NCBI RefSeq assembly: GCF_002294985.1
Contig: NZ_NSGE01000005.1
Span: forward strand, 387,001-451,000
Direction of reading: 5' to 3'
DNA length: 64,000 nucleotides
Source: Mesorhizobium sp. WSM3862
GTDB taxonomy: Bacteria > Pseudomonadota > Alphaproteobacteria > Rhizobiales > Rhizobiaceae
The translations under genes and the position numbers were made by a program. The notes under the pieces were generated by a model that saw only the letters and a program-made list of their open reading frames with translations, did no database searches and was not told the origin of the DNA. This document shows positions 41,294-53,932 of the stretch, one piece after another; the first letter of the stretch is position 1; the number at the start of each line of letters is the position of its first letter.

Positions 41294-41853
41294 CAGCCGA
41301 CCTCTTTCAGTGCAAGCTTGAGCGAATTGAGTTTGGTTTTGAGCGACGTATCGATCTGGCGCGAGCCCATCTTGACGATCAGGCCGCCGAGCAGCGACGG
41401 GTCGACGGTCATGACGATGGTCACGTCCTTGCCGGCGATGCCCGTCAGCGTCGCCTTGAGTTCGGCCTGCTGCGCATCCGTCAGCGCATGCGCGGAGGTG
41501 ACTTCGGCGGACGCCTCGCCGCGGTGGTCGGCGGCAATCTGGCGGAACGCCTTGATCATGCCGGGCACGGCGAACAGGCGGCGGTTGCGGGCGACGACGC
41601 GCAGGAAATTGCCGACGAGGCCGGTGATGTTGGCTCTAGAGATGATCGCCCCGATCGCCTTGGCCTGATCGTCGCTGGAGAACACCGGACTGTTGATGAG
41701 CCGGGCAAGGTCGGCGCTGCCGTTGAGCATCGCCTCGAAATCGCTGAGGTCGGCCTCGACCTGGGCGACCGAATTTTCCTGCAGCGCGAGCTCGAACAGC
41801 GAGCTTGCATAGCGCTCTGCGACAGCTGAGATTGGCGATGACGATTGGGCCAC
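41293..41853 (-). CDS. atpH: ATP synthase delta subunit
   Basis: A 186-residue stator subunit linking F1 to the b subunits. N-terminal helical domain [19 protein letters not shown], and C-terminal [29 protein letters not shown]. The start is GTG at 41853. First gene of the F1 operon; F0 genes are absent, as usual for alphaproteobacteria where they lie elsewhere. The 247 bp upstream should hold the operon promoter; no clear -35/-10 was assigned. Confidence 0.96.
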   Translation of the reverse strand: MAQSSSPISAVAERYASSLFELALQENSVAQVEADLSDFEAMLNGSADLARLINSPVFSSDDQAKAIGAIISRANITGLVGNFLRVVARNRRLFAVPGMIKAFRQIAADHRGEASAEVTSAHALTDAQQAELKATLTGIAGKDVTIVMTVDPSLLGGLIVKMGSRQIDTSLKTKLNSLKLALKEVG

Positions 41854-42100
41854 GGACCGTCTTTTCTCTTGTCTGACAGGCCGCAGATTGTTGGCGCGAG
41901 CGAAAACTCTGGCTAAATCTTTGACCTTACTGCGATTTTTCCAAGCACGGAGGGATGGCTTCCGCTATCCCCGGCCGAAAGTCGATTGCCGTCTAGCACA
42001 GGCCTTTTGAGACCGCAATGCATCGTCCGGCATGGTTTTCAGGCACTTTTGTCGCATCAGGCGGCGAAGGCCGAGCCTGAGCGGCGGATTAGTCACGAAT

Positions 42101-42496
42101 TCACGGCACGAAGCCGAAGGCGAAGGCAAGCGGCAGCGCCGCCAGGGCCAATTCAACCACGATGGAAGCCCAGTTGAAAGGTGTGTTGGCGCCGTCCGAC
42201 ATCATCGACAAAAGCCGGCCGAAAGCGGTGAACAGCCATGAGAAGCCGAGCGCCATATAGAGCAGCGGCTGCGCGAGCAGGATGCAGCACAGGCTGACGC
42301 CGAGGTAGAAGCCCGACATGCGGCCGCGCCCTTCGGCGATCGCCGCCGCTTTCTCCGGCTTCGCTTGCAGGCGCAGGATGCGGAAGGCGAGGTTCGGCGC
42401 CAGGAATAGGACGAGGCCGATGAGCAGCGTCACGACGGCGCTCGACCATGCCAGCCACTCGCCCTGGCTCGCCGGCCACGGAAACGCGAACTCCAT
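42101..42496 (-). CDS. Small membrane protein of unknown function
   Basis: A 131-residue protein with four hydrophobic segments (about 14-34, 66-85, 87-103, 107-128). Charged residues are concentrated in one loop (LRLQAKPEKAAAIAEGRGR). The layout resembles DUF4345-like small membrane proteins found in rhizobia. No catalytic motif is visible. It lies between the atp promoter region and a racemase gene and probably forms its own transcript. Confidence 0.7.
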   Translation of the reverse strand: MEFAFPWPASQGEWLAWSSAVVTLLIGLVLFLAPNLAFRILRLQAKPEKAAAIAEGRGRMSGFYLGVSLCCILLAQPLLYMALGFSWLFTAFGRLLSMMSDGANTPFNWASIVVELALAALPLAFAFGFVP

Positions 42497-42621
42497 CTGA
42501 TCCCCCTCGGAAAGTCTTGTTCTGAAATTGCCGGCATTCTAGCCGAGGAAAATCCGCGCGCCAGATGGCGGCCGGCACATTTGAAAAGACGCAAGAGAAG
42601 AAGCGTCAGAAGAGCGCCCGA

Positions 42622-43317
42622 TCAGGACAATGCGAACTCGATCGCTGCCTCGGCATGGATGCGCGTGGTGTCGAACACCGGCATGTCGAAATCGCCCTGG
42701 CCGATCAGCATGGTGATCTCGGTGCAGCCCATGATGAGGCCGTCGATCTTTTCGTCGCGCCGCAGACGGCCGACTTCCTCGACATAAGCGGACTTCGAGT
42801 CGGCTTTGACGATACCCTGGCAGAGCTCATCATAGATAATCCGGTGCACCATGTCGCGGCCGGCCTGGCCGGGCACGACCGGCTGCAGGCCGTATTTGTC
42901 GGCGAGCCGTCCTTTGTAGAAATCCTGCTCCATGGTGAAGCGTGTCGCTAGCAGCGCCGGCCGCTTCACGCCTGCGGCGACAACAGCGTGTCCAGTTGCG
43001 TCGGCGATATGGATGAGCGGAATCGAGATGGCCGCCTGCACCGTGTCGGCGAGTTTGTGCATGGTGTTGGTGCAGATCACCAGGCCCTCGGCGCCGCCGG
43101 CCTCCAGCTTTCGCGCGGCTTTCACCAGAAGGACGCCGGCGCCGTCCCAGTCGCCGGCATGCTGGCGTTCGGCGATCTCGGCGAAGTCGAACGACAACAG
43201 GAGCAGCTTCGCCGAATGCAGCCCGCCCAGCCGCTCGCGCACGATCTCGTTGAGCAGTCGGTAGTAGATCGCCGTCGATTCCCAGCTCATGCCGCCGATA
43301 AGGCCGAGGGTTTTCAT
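42622..43317 (-). CDS. Aspartate/glutamate racemase family protein
   Basis: A 231-residue PLP-independent amino-acid racemase. It begins MKTLGLIGGMSWESTAIYY, as in YgeA/aspartate racemases. The two catalytic cysteines are in VICTNTMHK (about residue 82) and IMGCTEITML (about 196). The substrate is probably aspartate or another acidic or broad-range amino acid. ATG at 43317; the long open frame upstream overlaps the end of priA in another frame and is ignored. Confidence 0.9.
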   Translation of the reverse strand: MKTLGLIGGMSWESTAIYYRLLNEIVRERLGGLHSAKLLLLSFDFAEIAERQHAGDWDGAGVLLVKAARKLEAGGAEGLVICTNTMHKLADTVQAAISIPLIHIADATGHAVVAAGVKRPALLATRFTMEQDFYKGRLADKYGLQPVVPGQAGRDMVHRIIYDELCQGIVKADSKSAYVEEVGRLRRDEKIDGLIMGCTEITMLIGQGDFDMPVFDTTRIHAEAAIEFALS

Positions 43318-43351
43318 AAAGCGAGCACTCCGTTGGGGCAGTCTTTCTCGC

Positions 43352-45535
43352 TTATAGGAAGCTCTGCGGGTCGATGTCGACCTGCACCCTGACGGAGCCG
43401 CGCAGCTTCGGCCCCTCCGCCAGCATGGCTCGAATAAACCCTTGCATGTCCGCGCGCCGCCCGCCCTGGACAAGCAAGCGGAAGCGGTGGCGGCCGCCGA
43501 TCAGCGACAGCGGCGCCTCGGCCGGTCCGAGCACGAAGAGATCGGAGGCTGTAGGTGCCGCGCGCCGCAAGCCCCGCGCATGGGTTTCGGCCTCGGCGCG
43601 TGTCGCGGCACTGACGATGATGCCGGCGAGCCGGCCGAACGGTGGCAGCGCGGCGCGCTCCCGCTCCGCGATTTCGCGCTCGTAAAAGGCTTCCGAATCG
43701 CCGGAGACGATCGCCCGCATCACCGGATGGTCGGGCTGGTAGGTCTGCAGCAGGCCGAGGCTCTTCTTGCCGGTGCGGCCCGCGCGCCCGGTCACCTGGC
43801 TGAGCAGCTGGAAGGTGCGCTCGGCGGCGCGCGGATCGCCATTGGCGAGGCCGAGATCGGCGTCGACCACGCCGACCAGCGTCATGCCGGGGAAGTTGTG
43901 ACCCTTGGCGACGAGCTGCGTGCCGATGACGATATCGGCCTCGCCATTGGCGACGGCCTCGAGCTCGAGCCGCAGCCGGCGCACGCCGCCCAAGAGATCG
44001 GACGACAATACGATCGTGCGGGCTTCCGGGAAATGCGCCACCACTTCCTCGGCGATGCGCTCGACGCCCGGCCCGCAGGCGACCAGATGATCGAGCGTGC
44101 CGCATTCCGGGCAGGCCTCCGGCCGCCGCTCATTGTGGCCGCAATGATGGCAAACGAGCTGGCCGCGAAAGCGATGCTCGACCAGCCAGGCCGAGCAGAC
44201 CGGGCAGCCGAAGCGATGGCCGCAGACGCGGCAGAGCGTCAGCGGCGCATAGCCGCGCCGGTTGAGGAAGAGCAGCGACTGCTCTTGTCTCTCCAGCGTG
44301 CGCTCCATCTGCTCCAGAAGGAGAGGCGACAGAAAACCGCCGCGCGCAGGCGGCGCGCGCCGCATGTCGATCGATTTCAGGTCGGGGAGCGCTGCCTCGG
44401 CAAAACGCGCCGACAGCACCGCGCGGTGATAGCGGCCCTGGCTGGCGTTGACGCGGCTCTCGACCGACGGCGTCGCCGAGGCGAGCACGACCGGGAAAGC
44501 GCCGATATGGCCGCGCACCACCGCCATGTCGCGCGCATTATAGAAGACGCGGTCTTCCTGCTTGTAGGCCGGGTCATGCTCCTCGTCGACGACGATCAGG
44601 CCTAGCTCCTTGAACGGCAAGAACAGCGCCGAGCGCGCCCCGGCGACGACGCGCACGCCACCCTCCGCCGTCTGCCGCCAGACGCGTTCGCGCATCCGGG
44701 GCGGCAGGTCCGAATGCCATTCCGCCGGTTTGGCGCCGAAGCGGTCCTGGAAGCGTTCGAGGAAAGCGTGCGTCAGCGCGATCTCCGGCAGCAGGATCAG
44801 CACCTGCTTGCCCTTGTCGAGCGCCGCCGCCACCGCCTCGAAATAGACTTCCGTCTTGCCCGATCCGGTGACGCCGTCGAGCAGGGTGACGTTGAAGGCG
44901 TCGGCGGCGATCACCGCGCGCAGCTTCTCGGCCGCCGCCTTCTGGTCCGGCATCAATTCGGGCACGGCATGGCCGGGATCGGGCGCGGCGACTACCGGTC
45001 GTGGCGGGATCATCACCGACTCGAACACGCCTTGTGCCCTCAAGCCATCGATGACGGTCGAGGAGACACCCGCCGCATGGGCGAGACCGGAGCGCGTCCA
45101 GGCAAGCCCGCCTTCGGCCGTCTCCAGCACGCGGCGTCGCGCGTCGGTCAACCGGTCGGGCTCGGCAAGCGTGCGCTGCAGGCCTTCGATCCACGGCTCC
45201 GGGTCGAAGGCTTCCGGCGCCCTCAACAACATCCGCGCCACCATGCCGGGCGCCGACAGAGTGTATTGGGCGATCCAGTCGACGAAACGGCGCATGGCCT
45301 TGTCGATCGGCGGGCAGTCGAAGACCTCCTCGATCGGCCGCAGCTTTTTCGGATCGACGGATTCGACGACGGCGTCCCAGACGATGCCGGCGACCTGCCG
45401 CGGCCCTAGCGGCACGCGCACGATCGAGCCCGGCACCACGCGCATGCCTGGCGGCACGGCATAAGTGTAGGGCCGTTCGGCCGGCATCGGCACCAGCACC
45501 GGCGCGGCCGCGACAAAGGGCGAATCTTCGATCAT
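43352..45535 (-). CDS. priA: Primosomal protein N' (replication restart helicase PriA)
   Basis: A 727-residue helicase that reloads the replisome at stalled forks. The N-terminal 3'-DNA-binding domain (about 1-100) contains VPMPAERPYTYAVP. Walker A DGVTGSGKTEVYFE is at about 222-229, and Walker B VVDEEHDPAYK follows. Between the helicase lobes are the zinc-binding cysteines CRVCGHRFGCPVCSAWL and CHHCGH…CPECGT (about 435-480). The helicase C lobe has IVIGTQLVAKGHNFPGMTLVG and QVTGRAGR. Confidence 0.96.
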   Translation of the reverse strand: MIEDSPFVAAAPVLVPMPAERPYTYAVPPGMRVVPGSIVRVPLGPRQVAGIVWDAVVESVDPKKLRPIEEVFDCPPIDKAMRRFVDWIAQYTLSAPGMVARMLLRAPEAFDPEPWIEGLQRTLAEPDRLTDARRRVLETAEGGLAWTRSGLAHAAGVSSTVIDGLRAQGVFESVMIPPRPVVAAPDPGHAVPELMPDQKAAAEKLRAVIAADAFNVTLLDGVTGSGKTEVYFEAVAAALDKGKQVLILLPEIALTHAFLERFQDRFGAKPAEWHSDLPPRMRERVWRQTAEGGVRVVAGARSALFLPFKELGLIVVDEEHDPAYKQEDRVFYNARDMAVVRGHIGAFPVVLASATPSVESRVNASQGRYHRAVLSARFAEAALPDLKSIDMRRAPPARGGFLSPLLLEQMERTLERQEQSLLFLNRRGYAPLTLCRVCGHRFGCPVCSAWLVEHRFRGQLVCHHCGHNERRPEACPECGTLDHLVACGPGVERIAEEVVAHFPEARTIVLSSDLLGGVRRLRLELEAVANGEADIVIGTQLVAKGHNFPGMTLVGVVDADLGLANGDPRAAERTFQLLSQVTGRAGRTGKKSLGLLQTYQPDHPVMRAIVSGDSEAFYEREIAERERAALPPFGRLAGIIVSAATRAEAETHARGLRRAAPTASDLFVLGPAEAPLSLIGGRHRFRLLVQGGRRADMQGFIRAMLAEGPKLRGSVRVQVDIDPQSFL

Positions 45536-45625
45536 CGGGCGTGACCTTGCCCCGACTTTGCTCTAGATCAAAGGGGACCCCCGCATCTGCCTGGCCGGCG
45601 TCAGGCAATCCCCAAGGAGACAGCC

Positions 45626-46282
45626 ATGAAGTTTTTTGTCGATACCGCTGACATCAAGGAAATTAAGGAGCTGCACGATCTGGGGCTGCTCGATGGCGTC
45701 ACCACCAACCCGTCGCTGATCCTGAAATCGGGCGGCAAGATCGCCGAGGTCACCAGGCAGATCTGCGACATTGTCGAAGGCCCGGTCTCGGCCGAGGTCG
45801 TGGCGACCGAGTACAAGGACATGATGGCCGAGGCCGAGGTGCTGGCCAAGATCGCGCCGAACGTGGCCATCAAGGTGCCGCTGACGCTGGATGGTCTGAA
45901 GGCCTGCAAGACGATCCGCACCGAGATGAACCGCATGGTCAACGTCACGCTCTGCTTCTCGGCCAACCAGGCGCTGCTTGCCGCCAAGGCCGGCGCCTCC
46001 TTCATCTCGCCCTTCGTCGGCCGCATCGACGACACCGGCTCGGACGGCATGGAGCTGATCTCGGAAATCCGCACCATCTACGACAATTACGATTTCAAGA
46101 CCGAGATCCTGACCGCTTCCGTGCGTACGGTGAACCACGTCAAGCAGGCGGCTTTGATCGGCGCCGATATCGTGACCGCGCCGCCGGCGACGTTGAAGGC
46201 GCTGGTCAACCATCCGCTCACCGACAAGGGCCTCGCCGCCTTCCTCGCCGACTGGGCCAAGACCGGCCAGAAGATTGGCTGA
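45626..46282 (+). CDS. fsa: Fructose-6-phosphate aldolase / small transaldolase (TalC/Fsa type)
   Basis: A 218-residue aldolase of the small transaldolase subgroup. [16 protein letters not shown] and [10 protein letters not shown] at the start; the Schiff-base lysine is Lys83 in VAIKVPLT; then [19 protein letters not shown] and [15 protein letters not shown] [11 protein letters not shown]. It may act as a transaldolase in the pentose phosphate pathway or as an F6P aldolase; the family cannot be split by eye. AAGGAGA precedes the ATG. A strong terminator follows. Confidence 0.92.
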   Translation: MKFFVDTADIKEIKELHDLGLLDGVTTNPSLILKSGGKIAEVTRQICDIVEGPVSAEVVATEYKDMMAEAEVLAKIAPNVAIKVPLTLDGLKACKTIRTEMNRMVNVTLCFSANQALLAAKAGASFISPFVGRIDDTGSDGMELISEIRTIYDNYDFKTEILTASVRTVNHVKQAALIGADIVTAPPATLKALVNHPLTDKGLAAFLADWAKTGQKIG

Positions 46283-46296
46283 GGCCCGAGATCAGA

Positions 46297-46332
46297 CAAC
46301 AAAAAGGCCGGGATAACCTGGCCTTTTTGTTG
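46297..46332. terminator. Bidirectional intrinsic terminator after fsa
   Basis: Perfect 13-bp arms CAACAAAAAGGCC (46297-46309) and GGCCTTTTTGTTG (46320-46332) with a 10-base loop. The symmetrical A/T runs let it stop the fsa transcript on the plus strand and the leuS-lptE transcript on the minus strand. Confidence 0.95.
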
Positions 46333-46373
46333 CATCGAATAGGGGAATAGCGCGGCGGCGCTCAGAGACCAGC

Positions 46374-46941
46374 TCAGGCCTTCTTGCCATTCTTGGCCAG
46401 GTCCTGGGCGATCGCCAGCCTGAGCAGATCGGCGAGCTCGCGGGCGGCGCGGTTCTCGGCGTCGATCTGCGCCCGGTAGGCCGCAAACTCCTGGCGCGGC
46501 CGGTCGAAGGAGGAAGGAATCGAGCGCTTGCCGAGCGCGACCACAGTGCCGGTCGCGGCGTCTCTGAGCACATAATTGGCGGTGAGGGTCACGGTGCCCG
46601 CCGTCGGCTCGTCCTCTTCGGTTTGCACCTGAACGATGGCCGCCGACTCGACAAGCTCGGTGACGCCGAGGTCGAGCGTATAGGCAGGCGATGCCGGCTC
46701 GCCCGAGCCCTGGCCGAAAGCGAAGATCAGGTTGTTGCGCACCTGCTGTGCAGGGCGGGTGCTGACCGGCTTGATCGAGATCGAGGCCAACTCGGCGGCG
46801 GCCCCGACCTGCGAGCCGGCGGTGAGCGGCGCGCTGGAATAGAGCGGCCGCACCGTGCAGGCGGATACCAGTGCCAGCGAGGCGACCAGGCCGCTGAGAG
46901 CAGCGCGGCGCAGAAGACGCGCCGCCTGTGACTTTTCCGGA

Positions 46942-46955
<14 letters not shown>
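46374..46955 (-). CDS. lptE: LPS-assembly lipoprotein LptE
   Basis: A 193-residue outer-membrane lipoprotein, the plug of the LptD translocon. The signal ends at lipobox Leu-Val-Ser-Ala-Cys (about Cys33), and the mature start CTVRPLYSS is typical. Then [26 protein letters not shown] and [40 protein letters not shown] in pieces show the LptE core. It overlaps the end of leuS by 14 bp, the common arrangement in alphaproteobacteria. Confidence 0.93.
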
Positions 46956-49584
<2,629 letters not shown>

Positions 49585-49720
49585 CGGATGTTTTTCACTT
49601 AAAAGCGGGTGCGCGGCGCTGGGCAAGGCCGGCAGCCGAGACAATGTCGGTGTTCACCATGGATTGCCAGACCCGTCAACTGTGGCGATCCGGCGTTGGT
49701 GCTAAAACTATGGGCAGGAT

Positions 49721-50389
49721 ATGGACATGACGAGCCCCGTCGAACAGCTTCGCGCGGTCAAGGCGAAGATCGCAAGCGCCGAACGCGAGGCAAAGCGTGA
49801 GCCCGGCGCCGTCATGCTGGTTGCGGTCTCGAAGACCTTCGCGGCCGAAGATATCCGCCCGGTCATCGAGGCGGGCCAGCGTGTTTTCGGCGAGAACCGC
49901 GTGCAGGAAGCTCAAGGTAAATGGCCGGCGCTGAAAGCGGCGTTTCCCGACATCGAGCTGCACCTGATCGGGCCGCTGCAATCCAACAAGACGAAGGAAG
50001 CGGTGGCGCTTTTCGATGTCATCGAGACCGTCGATCGCGAGAAGATCGCCGCCGAGCTTGCCAAGGAGACCGCCAGGCAAGGCCGGGCGCCGAAACTCTA
50101 TGTCCAGGTCAACACCGGTTCCGAGCCGCAAAAGGCCGGCATCGAGCCGCGCGACGCGGTCGCATTCGTCAAACGCTGCCGCGAGGTGCACGGCCTCGCC
50201 ATTGAGGGCCTCATGTGCATCCCGCCGGCGGACGAGAATCCCGGCCCGCATTTCGCGCTTTTGGAAAAGATCGCTCGCGAGGCCGGCGTCGCAATGCTCT
50301 CGATGGGCATGTCCGGCGATTACGAGACCGCGATCGCCTTCGGCGCGACCAGCGTCAGGGTGGGCTCGGCGATCTTCGGCAGTCGCTAA
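49721..50389 (+). CDS. yggS: PLP homeostasis protein YggS/PROSC
   Basis: A 222-residue fold-III PLP-binding protein that buffers pyridoxal phosphate. The PLP lysine is in LVAVSKTFAAEDI (about Lys38). FGENRVQEAQGKW, LHLIGPLQSNKTKEA, MGMSGDYETAIAFGATSVRVGSAIFG are all canonical. It diverges from leuS with a 136-bp gap. Confidence 0.95.
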   Translation: MDMTSPVEQLRAVKAKIASAEREAKREPGAVMLVAVSKTFAAEDIRPVIEAGQRVFGENRVQEAQGKWPALKAAFPDIELHLIGPLQSNKTKEAVALFDVIETVDREKIAAELAKETARQGRAPKLYVQVNTGSEPQKAGIEPRDAVAFVKRCREVHGLAIEGLMCIPPADENPGPHFALLEKIAREAGVAMLSMGMSGDYETAIAFGATSVRVGSAIFGSR

Positions 50390-50642
50390 GCGCCTCGACA
50401 CCTCCGTAACGATCTTGTTACCGACCCGACAATGATAACGCTTTCGCCGGCGCTTGAAACCAAGCGGGCCGTTCCTATTCCCCCGTCGTCATTCAGCTTG
50501 CGGAACACGACGTTCGGGGCCACGTCATTACGGCCGCCCCTATCAGGGCAAGCGTGAACGTTTGCGATTAGCTGCAGCTCCTTGCTCCGCCCGGGTGATG
50601 GGTTCCGCCAAACATTCGACGTCCAGAGAACCTTTGCGCCGC

Positions 50643-50915
50643 TCAGTGCAGCACGAACTCCCCGTCCACTTTCCGCCACTCGTTCGGCGCGATCAGCTTC
50701 TGGTGCGTGTACGTCACCGAATGCAGCGGGCCGTCGAGCTTGGTCTTCCAGAATTCGATGAAGCGGATCAGCACCGGAAACTCCGGCGCGATGTCGTAAT
50801 CCTGCCAGATATAGCTTTGCAGCAGATGGGGATGGTCTGGGAAGTGATAAAGGATCTTGGCCGTGGTCAGCCCATAGCCGCTGAGCATCAAGTCCATTTC
50901 GAGATGATGGCGCAT
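50643..50915 (-). CDS. usg: Usg family protein
   Basis: A 90-residue protein of the Usg family, found widely in alphaproteobacteria. Landmarks are LSGYGLTTAKILYHFPDHP, LLQSYIWQDYDIAPEFP, LDGPLHSVTYTH and EWRKVDGEFVLH, which cover almost the whole protein. Its biochemical role is unknown; an older link to tryptophan biosynthesis is not supported by anything here. I use the ATG at 50915, which has GAGGA at the right distance; the frame extends 11 codons further. The 253 bp downstream hold no recognisable gene. Confidence 0.85.
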   Translation of the reverse strand: MRHHLEMDLMLSGYGLTTAKILYHFPDHPHLLQSYIWQDYDIAPEFPVLIRFIEFWKTKLDGPLHSVTYTHQKLIAPNEWRKVDGEFVLH

Positions 50916-51219
50916 TGCCGTCCTCAGTTGATTCTCCTTTCCTCCCAACGCGAAACTCTGCGCCTCGTTGCTTAACCGTCTATTGATTTTCGCACATCAG
51001 ACCCAAGTTTTCCATCGGAAAAACAGACGGTTAGCAGCCCTAGGGCGAGAGTGCTGACAGGCGTTTGCACTTGCCCCTGCGTCATCCCGCCGCGCGAATC
51101 CAACGTCTAATATCGCCGTCACGGCGGAACTGTTAATAATGCCGCGAATTCACGGCTGCTTCGCCGTGATGCCGTCGGCACATCAAGCCGGCGGAACGGT
51201 TTCGGAGGAAAGCTAGAAA
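50916..51219. other. Gene-free promoter region between usg and acs, with nested inverted repeats
   Basis: No coding frame was found in 304 bp. Two nested hairpins lie near the usg side: outer arms TAACCGTCT (50973-50981) and AGACGGTTA (51025-51033), inner arms GTTTTCC and GGAAAAA (51007-51023). Closer to acs is a stem TCACGGC / GCCGTGA (51150-51169), 50 bp before the acs start, that could affect its translation. acs is usually tightly regulated; the activator site was not identified. Confidence 0.5.
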
Positions 51220-53175
51220 ATGTCCGATGTCCATGTCCACCGCGTCCAGCCGGCGTGGAAGAAAAACGCGCTGATCGACAACGACACCTATCTCAAATGG
51301 TATGCCGACAGCGTGAAGAACCCGGACAAGTTTTGGGGCAAGCACGGCAAGCGCATCGACTGGTTCAAGCCCTTCACCAAGGTCAAGAACACTTCCTTCG
51401 ACGGCAAGGTCTCGATCAAGTGGTTCGAGGACGGCCAGACCAACGTTTCCTACAACTGCATCGACCGGCATCTGAAGAAGCGCGGCAACCAGACCGCCAT
51501 CATCTGGGAAGGCGACAACCCTTACGATGACAGGAAGATCACCTACAACGAGCTCTATGCGCATGTCTGCCGCTTCGCCAATGTGCTGAAGAAGCACGGC
51601 GTCAAGAAGGGCGACCGCGTCACCATCTACATGCCGATGATCCCGGAAACGGCTTACGCGATGCTTGCCTGCACGCGTATCGGCGCCATCCAGTCGGTCG
51701 TCTTCGGCGGCTTCTCGCCCGATGCGCTGGCCGGCCGCATCGACGACTGCAAGTCGACCATCGTCATCACCGCCGACGAGGGCCTGCGCGGCGGCAAGCC
51801 GATTGCGCTGAAGGACAACACCGACAAGGCCATCGACATCGCCGCCAAGGCCGGCACCAAGGTGGAAAAAGTGGTGGTGGTGCGACGCACCGGCGGCAAG
51901 ACCGGCTGGGTGCCGGGCCGCGACGTCTGGTACCATGACGAGGCCGCGACCGTTAAGGCCGACTGCAAACCCGAGAAGATGAAGGCGGAGGACCCGTTGT
52001 TTATCCTCTACACCTCGGGCTCGACCGGCAAGCCGAAAGGCGTGCTGCACACCACCGCCGGCTATCTCGTCTATGTTTCGATGACGCACCAGTATGTCTT
52101 CGATTACCATGACGGCGACATCTACTGGTGCACCGCCGATGTCGGCTGGGTCACCGGCCACAGCTACATCGTCTATGGCCCTTTGGCCAACGGCGCCACG
52201 ACGCTGATGTTCGAGGGCGTGCCGAACTACCCGTCGCAGTCGCGCTTCTGGGAAGTCGTCGACAAGCACCAGGTCAACATCTTCTACACCGCGCCGACGG
52301 CGCTGCGCGCCCTGATGGGCGCCGGTGATTCCCATGTGAAGAAGACCTCGCGCAAGTCGCTGCGCGTGCTGGGCACGGTCGGCGAGCCGATCAATCCGGA
52401 AGCCTGGGAGTGGTATTTCAACGTCGTCGGCAACGCCAAGGTGCCGATCGTCGACACATGGTGGCAGACCGAGACCGGCGGCATCCTGATCACGCCGCTG
52501 CCGGGCGCCACCGACCTTAAGGCCGGCTCGGCGACACGGCCCTTCTTCGGCGTCAAGCCGCAGCTGGTCGATGGCGAAGGCAAGGTGCTGGAAGGCGCGG
52601 CCGACGGCAATCTCTGCATCACCGATTCCTGGCCCGGCCAGATGCGCACCGTCTATGGCGATCACGACCGTTTCGTGCAGACCTATTTCTCGACTTACAA
52701 GGGCAAATACTTCACCGGCGACGGCTGCCGCCGTGACGCCGACGGCTACTACTGGATCACCGGCCGCGTCGACGACGTCATCAACGTTTCAGGCCACCGC
52801 ATGGGCACGGCGGAAGTTGAATCTGCGCTGGTCAGCCACGACAAGGTCTCGGAAGCCGCCGTCGTCGGCTATCCGCACGATATCAAGGGTCAGGGAATCT
52901 ACTGCTACGTCACGCTGATGTCCGGCACGACATCGAGCGAGGATCTGCGCAAGGAGCTTGTCGCCCATGTCCGCAAGGAGATCGGCGCCATCGCAACGCC
53001 CGACAAGATCCAGTTCGCGCCGGGCCTGCCCAAGACCCGTTCGGGCAAGATCATGCGGCGCATCCTGCGCAAGATCGCCGAGGACGATTACGGCGCGCTC
53101 GGCGACACCTCGACGCTCGCCGATCCCGCCGTGGTCGACGATCTCGTTGCCAACCGGCAGAATAAAAGGGCCTGA
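51220..53175 (+). CDS. acs: Acetyl-CoA synthetase
   Basis: A 651-residue AMP-forming ligase activating acetate. [20 protein letters not shown] (AMP loop), [28 protein letters not shown] and [20 protein letters not shown] are all present. Near the C-terminus TRSGKIMRR contains the lysine regulated by acetylation in this family. GGAGGAAAG precedes the ATG. The stop overlaps the start of the next gene by one base (TGATG). Confidence 0.97.
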   Translation: MSDVHVHRVQPAWKKNALIDNDTYLKWYADSVKNPDKFWGKHGKRIDWFKPFTKVKNTSFDGKVSIKWFEDGQTNVSYNCIDRHLKKRGNQTAIIWEGDNPYDDRKITYNELYAHVCRFANVLKKHGVKKGDRVTIYMPMIPETAYAMLACTRIGAIQSVVFGGFSPDALAGRIDDCKSTIVITADEGLRGGKPIALKDNTDKAIDIAAKAGTKVEKVVVVRRTGGKTGWVPGRDVWYHDEAATVKADCKPEKMKAEDPLFILYTSGSTGKPKGVLHTTAGYLVYVSMTHQYVFDYHDGDIYWCTADVGWVTGHSYIVYGPLANGATTLMFEGVPNYPSQSRFWEVVDKHQVNIFYTAPTALRALMGAGDSHVKKTSRKSLRVLGTVGEPINPEAWEWYFNVVGNAKVPIVDTWWQTETGGILITPLPGATDLKAGSATRPFFGVKPQLVDGEGKVLEGAADGNLCITDSWPGQMRTVYGDHDRFVQTYFSTYKGKYFTGDGCRRDADGYYWITGRVDDVINVSGHRMGTAEVESALVSHDKVSEAAVVGYPHDIKGQGIYCYVTLMSGTTSSEDLRKELVAHVRKEIGAIATPDKIQFAPGLPKTRSGKIMRRILRKIAEDDYGALGDTSTLADPAVVDDLVANRQNKRA

Positions 53176-53921
53176 TGAACGCGCAGGCCGCACTCGGCAC
53201 CGTCAGCCAGCTCTGGCGCTATCCGGCGAGCTCGCTCGCCGGCGAGCGGCTGGACGCCATCTCCGTCGGCACGTCGACTGTCGACGGCGACCGGCTGTTC
53301 GGCCTGGTCGATGCGTCGGATGGCGAGATCGCCAGGCCGGACCGCGGACCGAAATGGCACAAGGTGCCGCTGATCCGCACCCGGCTGACCGAAGACCGCC
53401 GGCTCGAAGTGGCCTTGCCCGGCGGCGACTGGCTGCCGGCGCCCGACCCGGAAAGCGACCGGGTTCTTTCCGGATTTCTTGGCTTCGACGCCTCGATCCG
53501 GCCTTACTTCCGCGAGCACGCGCCGGGCTATGCCGGCCCGCTGACGGCCGAGCGATACAGCAGGACGCCGATCCATCTGCTCACCACCGCCTCGCTGGCG
53601 CGGCTGAAGGCGCTGCATCCGCAAGGCGTGCCAGATTCGCGCCGCTTCCGCCCCAACATCGTCGTCGACATGGAGCCGGTGGAAGGCTCCTTCCCGGAGA
53701 CGGAATGGCTCGGCCGCAAGCTCGCGATCGGCGATCTGCTGCTCACGATCTCCGAGCCCTGCCGCCGCTGCGGCTTCACCATCATCGCCCAGGACGGCTT
53801 CGACAACGACCCCGGCATCCTGCGCAACCTGGTCCGCTACAACGCCCACAATATCGGCGTTTATTGCACCGTCGACCGGCCGGCACGCGTCGAGATCGGC
53901 GCGGAAGTGCGGTTCGCCTGA
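53175..53921 (+). CDS. MOSC domain protein (YcbX/MOSC N-terminal beta-barrel type)
   Basis: A 248-residue protein. The N-terminal domain starts VSQLWRYPASSLAGERLDA, a MOSC_N signature. The MOSC core contains RFRPNIVVD, then EPCRRCGFTIIAQDG with the conserved Cys expected to bind molybdenum cofactor sulfur, and a C-terminal barrel (YNAHNIGVYCTVDRPARV). Members reduce N-hydroxylated compounds or transfer sulfur. Translational coupling to acs suggests co-expression, but no functional link is clear. Confidence 0.85.
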   Translation: MNAQAALGTVSQLWRYPASSLAGERLDAISVGTSTVDGDRLFGLVDASDGEIARPDRGPKWHKVPLIRTRLTEDRRLEVALPGGDWLPAPDPESDRVLSGFLGFDASIRPYFREHAPGYAGPLTAERYSRTPIHLLTTASLARLKALHPQGVPDSRRFRPNIVVDMEPVEGSFPETEWLGRKLAIGDLLLTISEPCRRCGFTIIAQDGFDNDPGILRNLVRYNAHNIGVYCTVDRPARVEIGAEVRFA

Positions 53922-53932
53922 CCTGCCTGTCC

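Noticed and set aside
51133..52665. 510-codon frame opposite acs
   Set aside because: A shadow of acs with no domain signature and a start inside the acs promoter.
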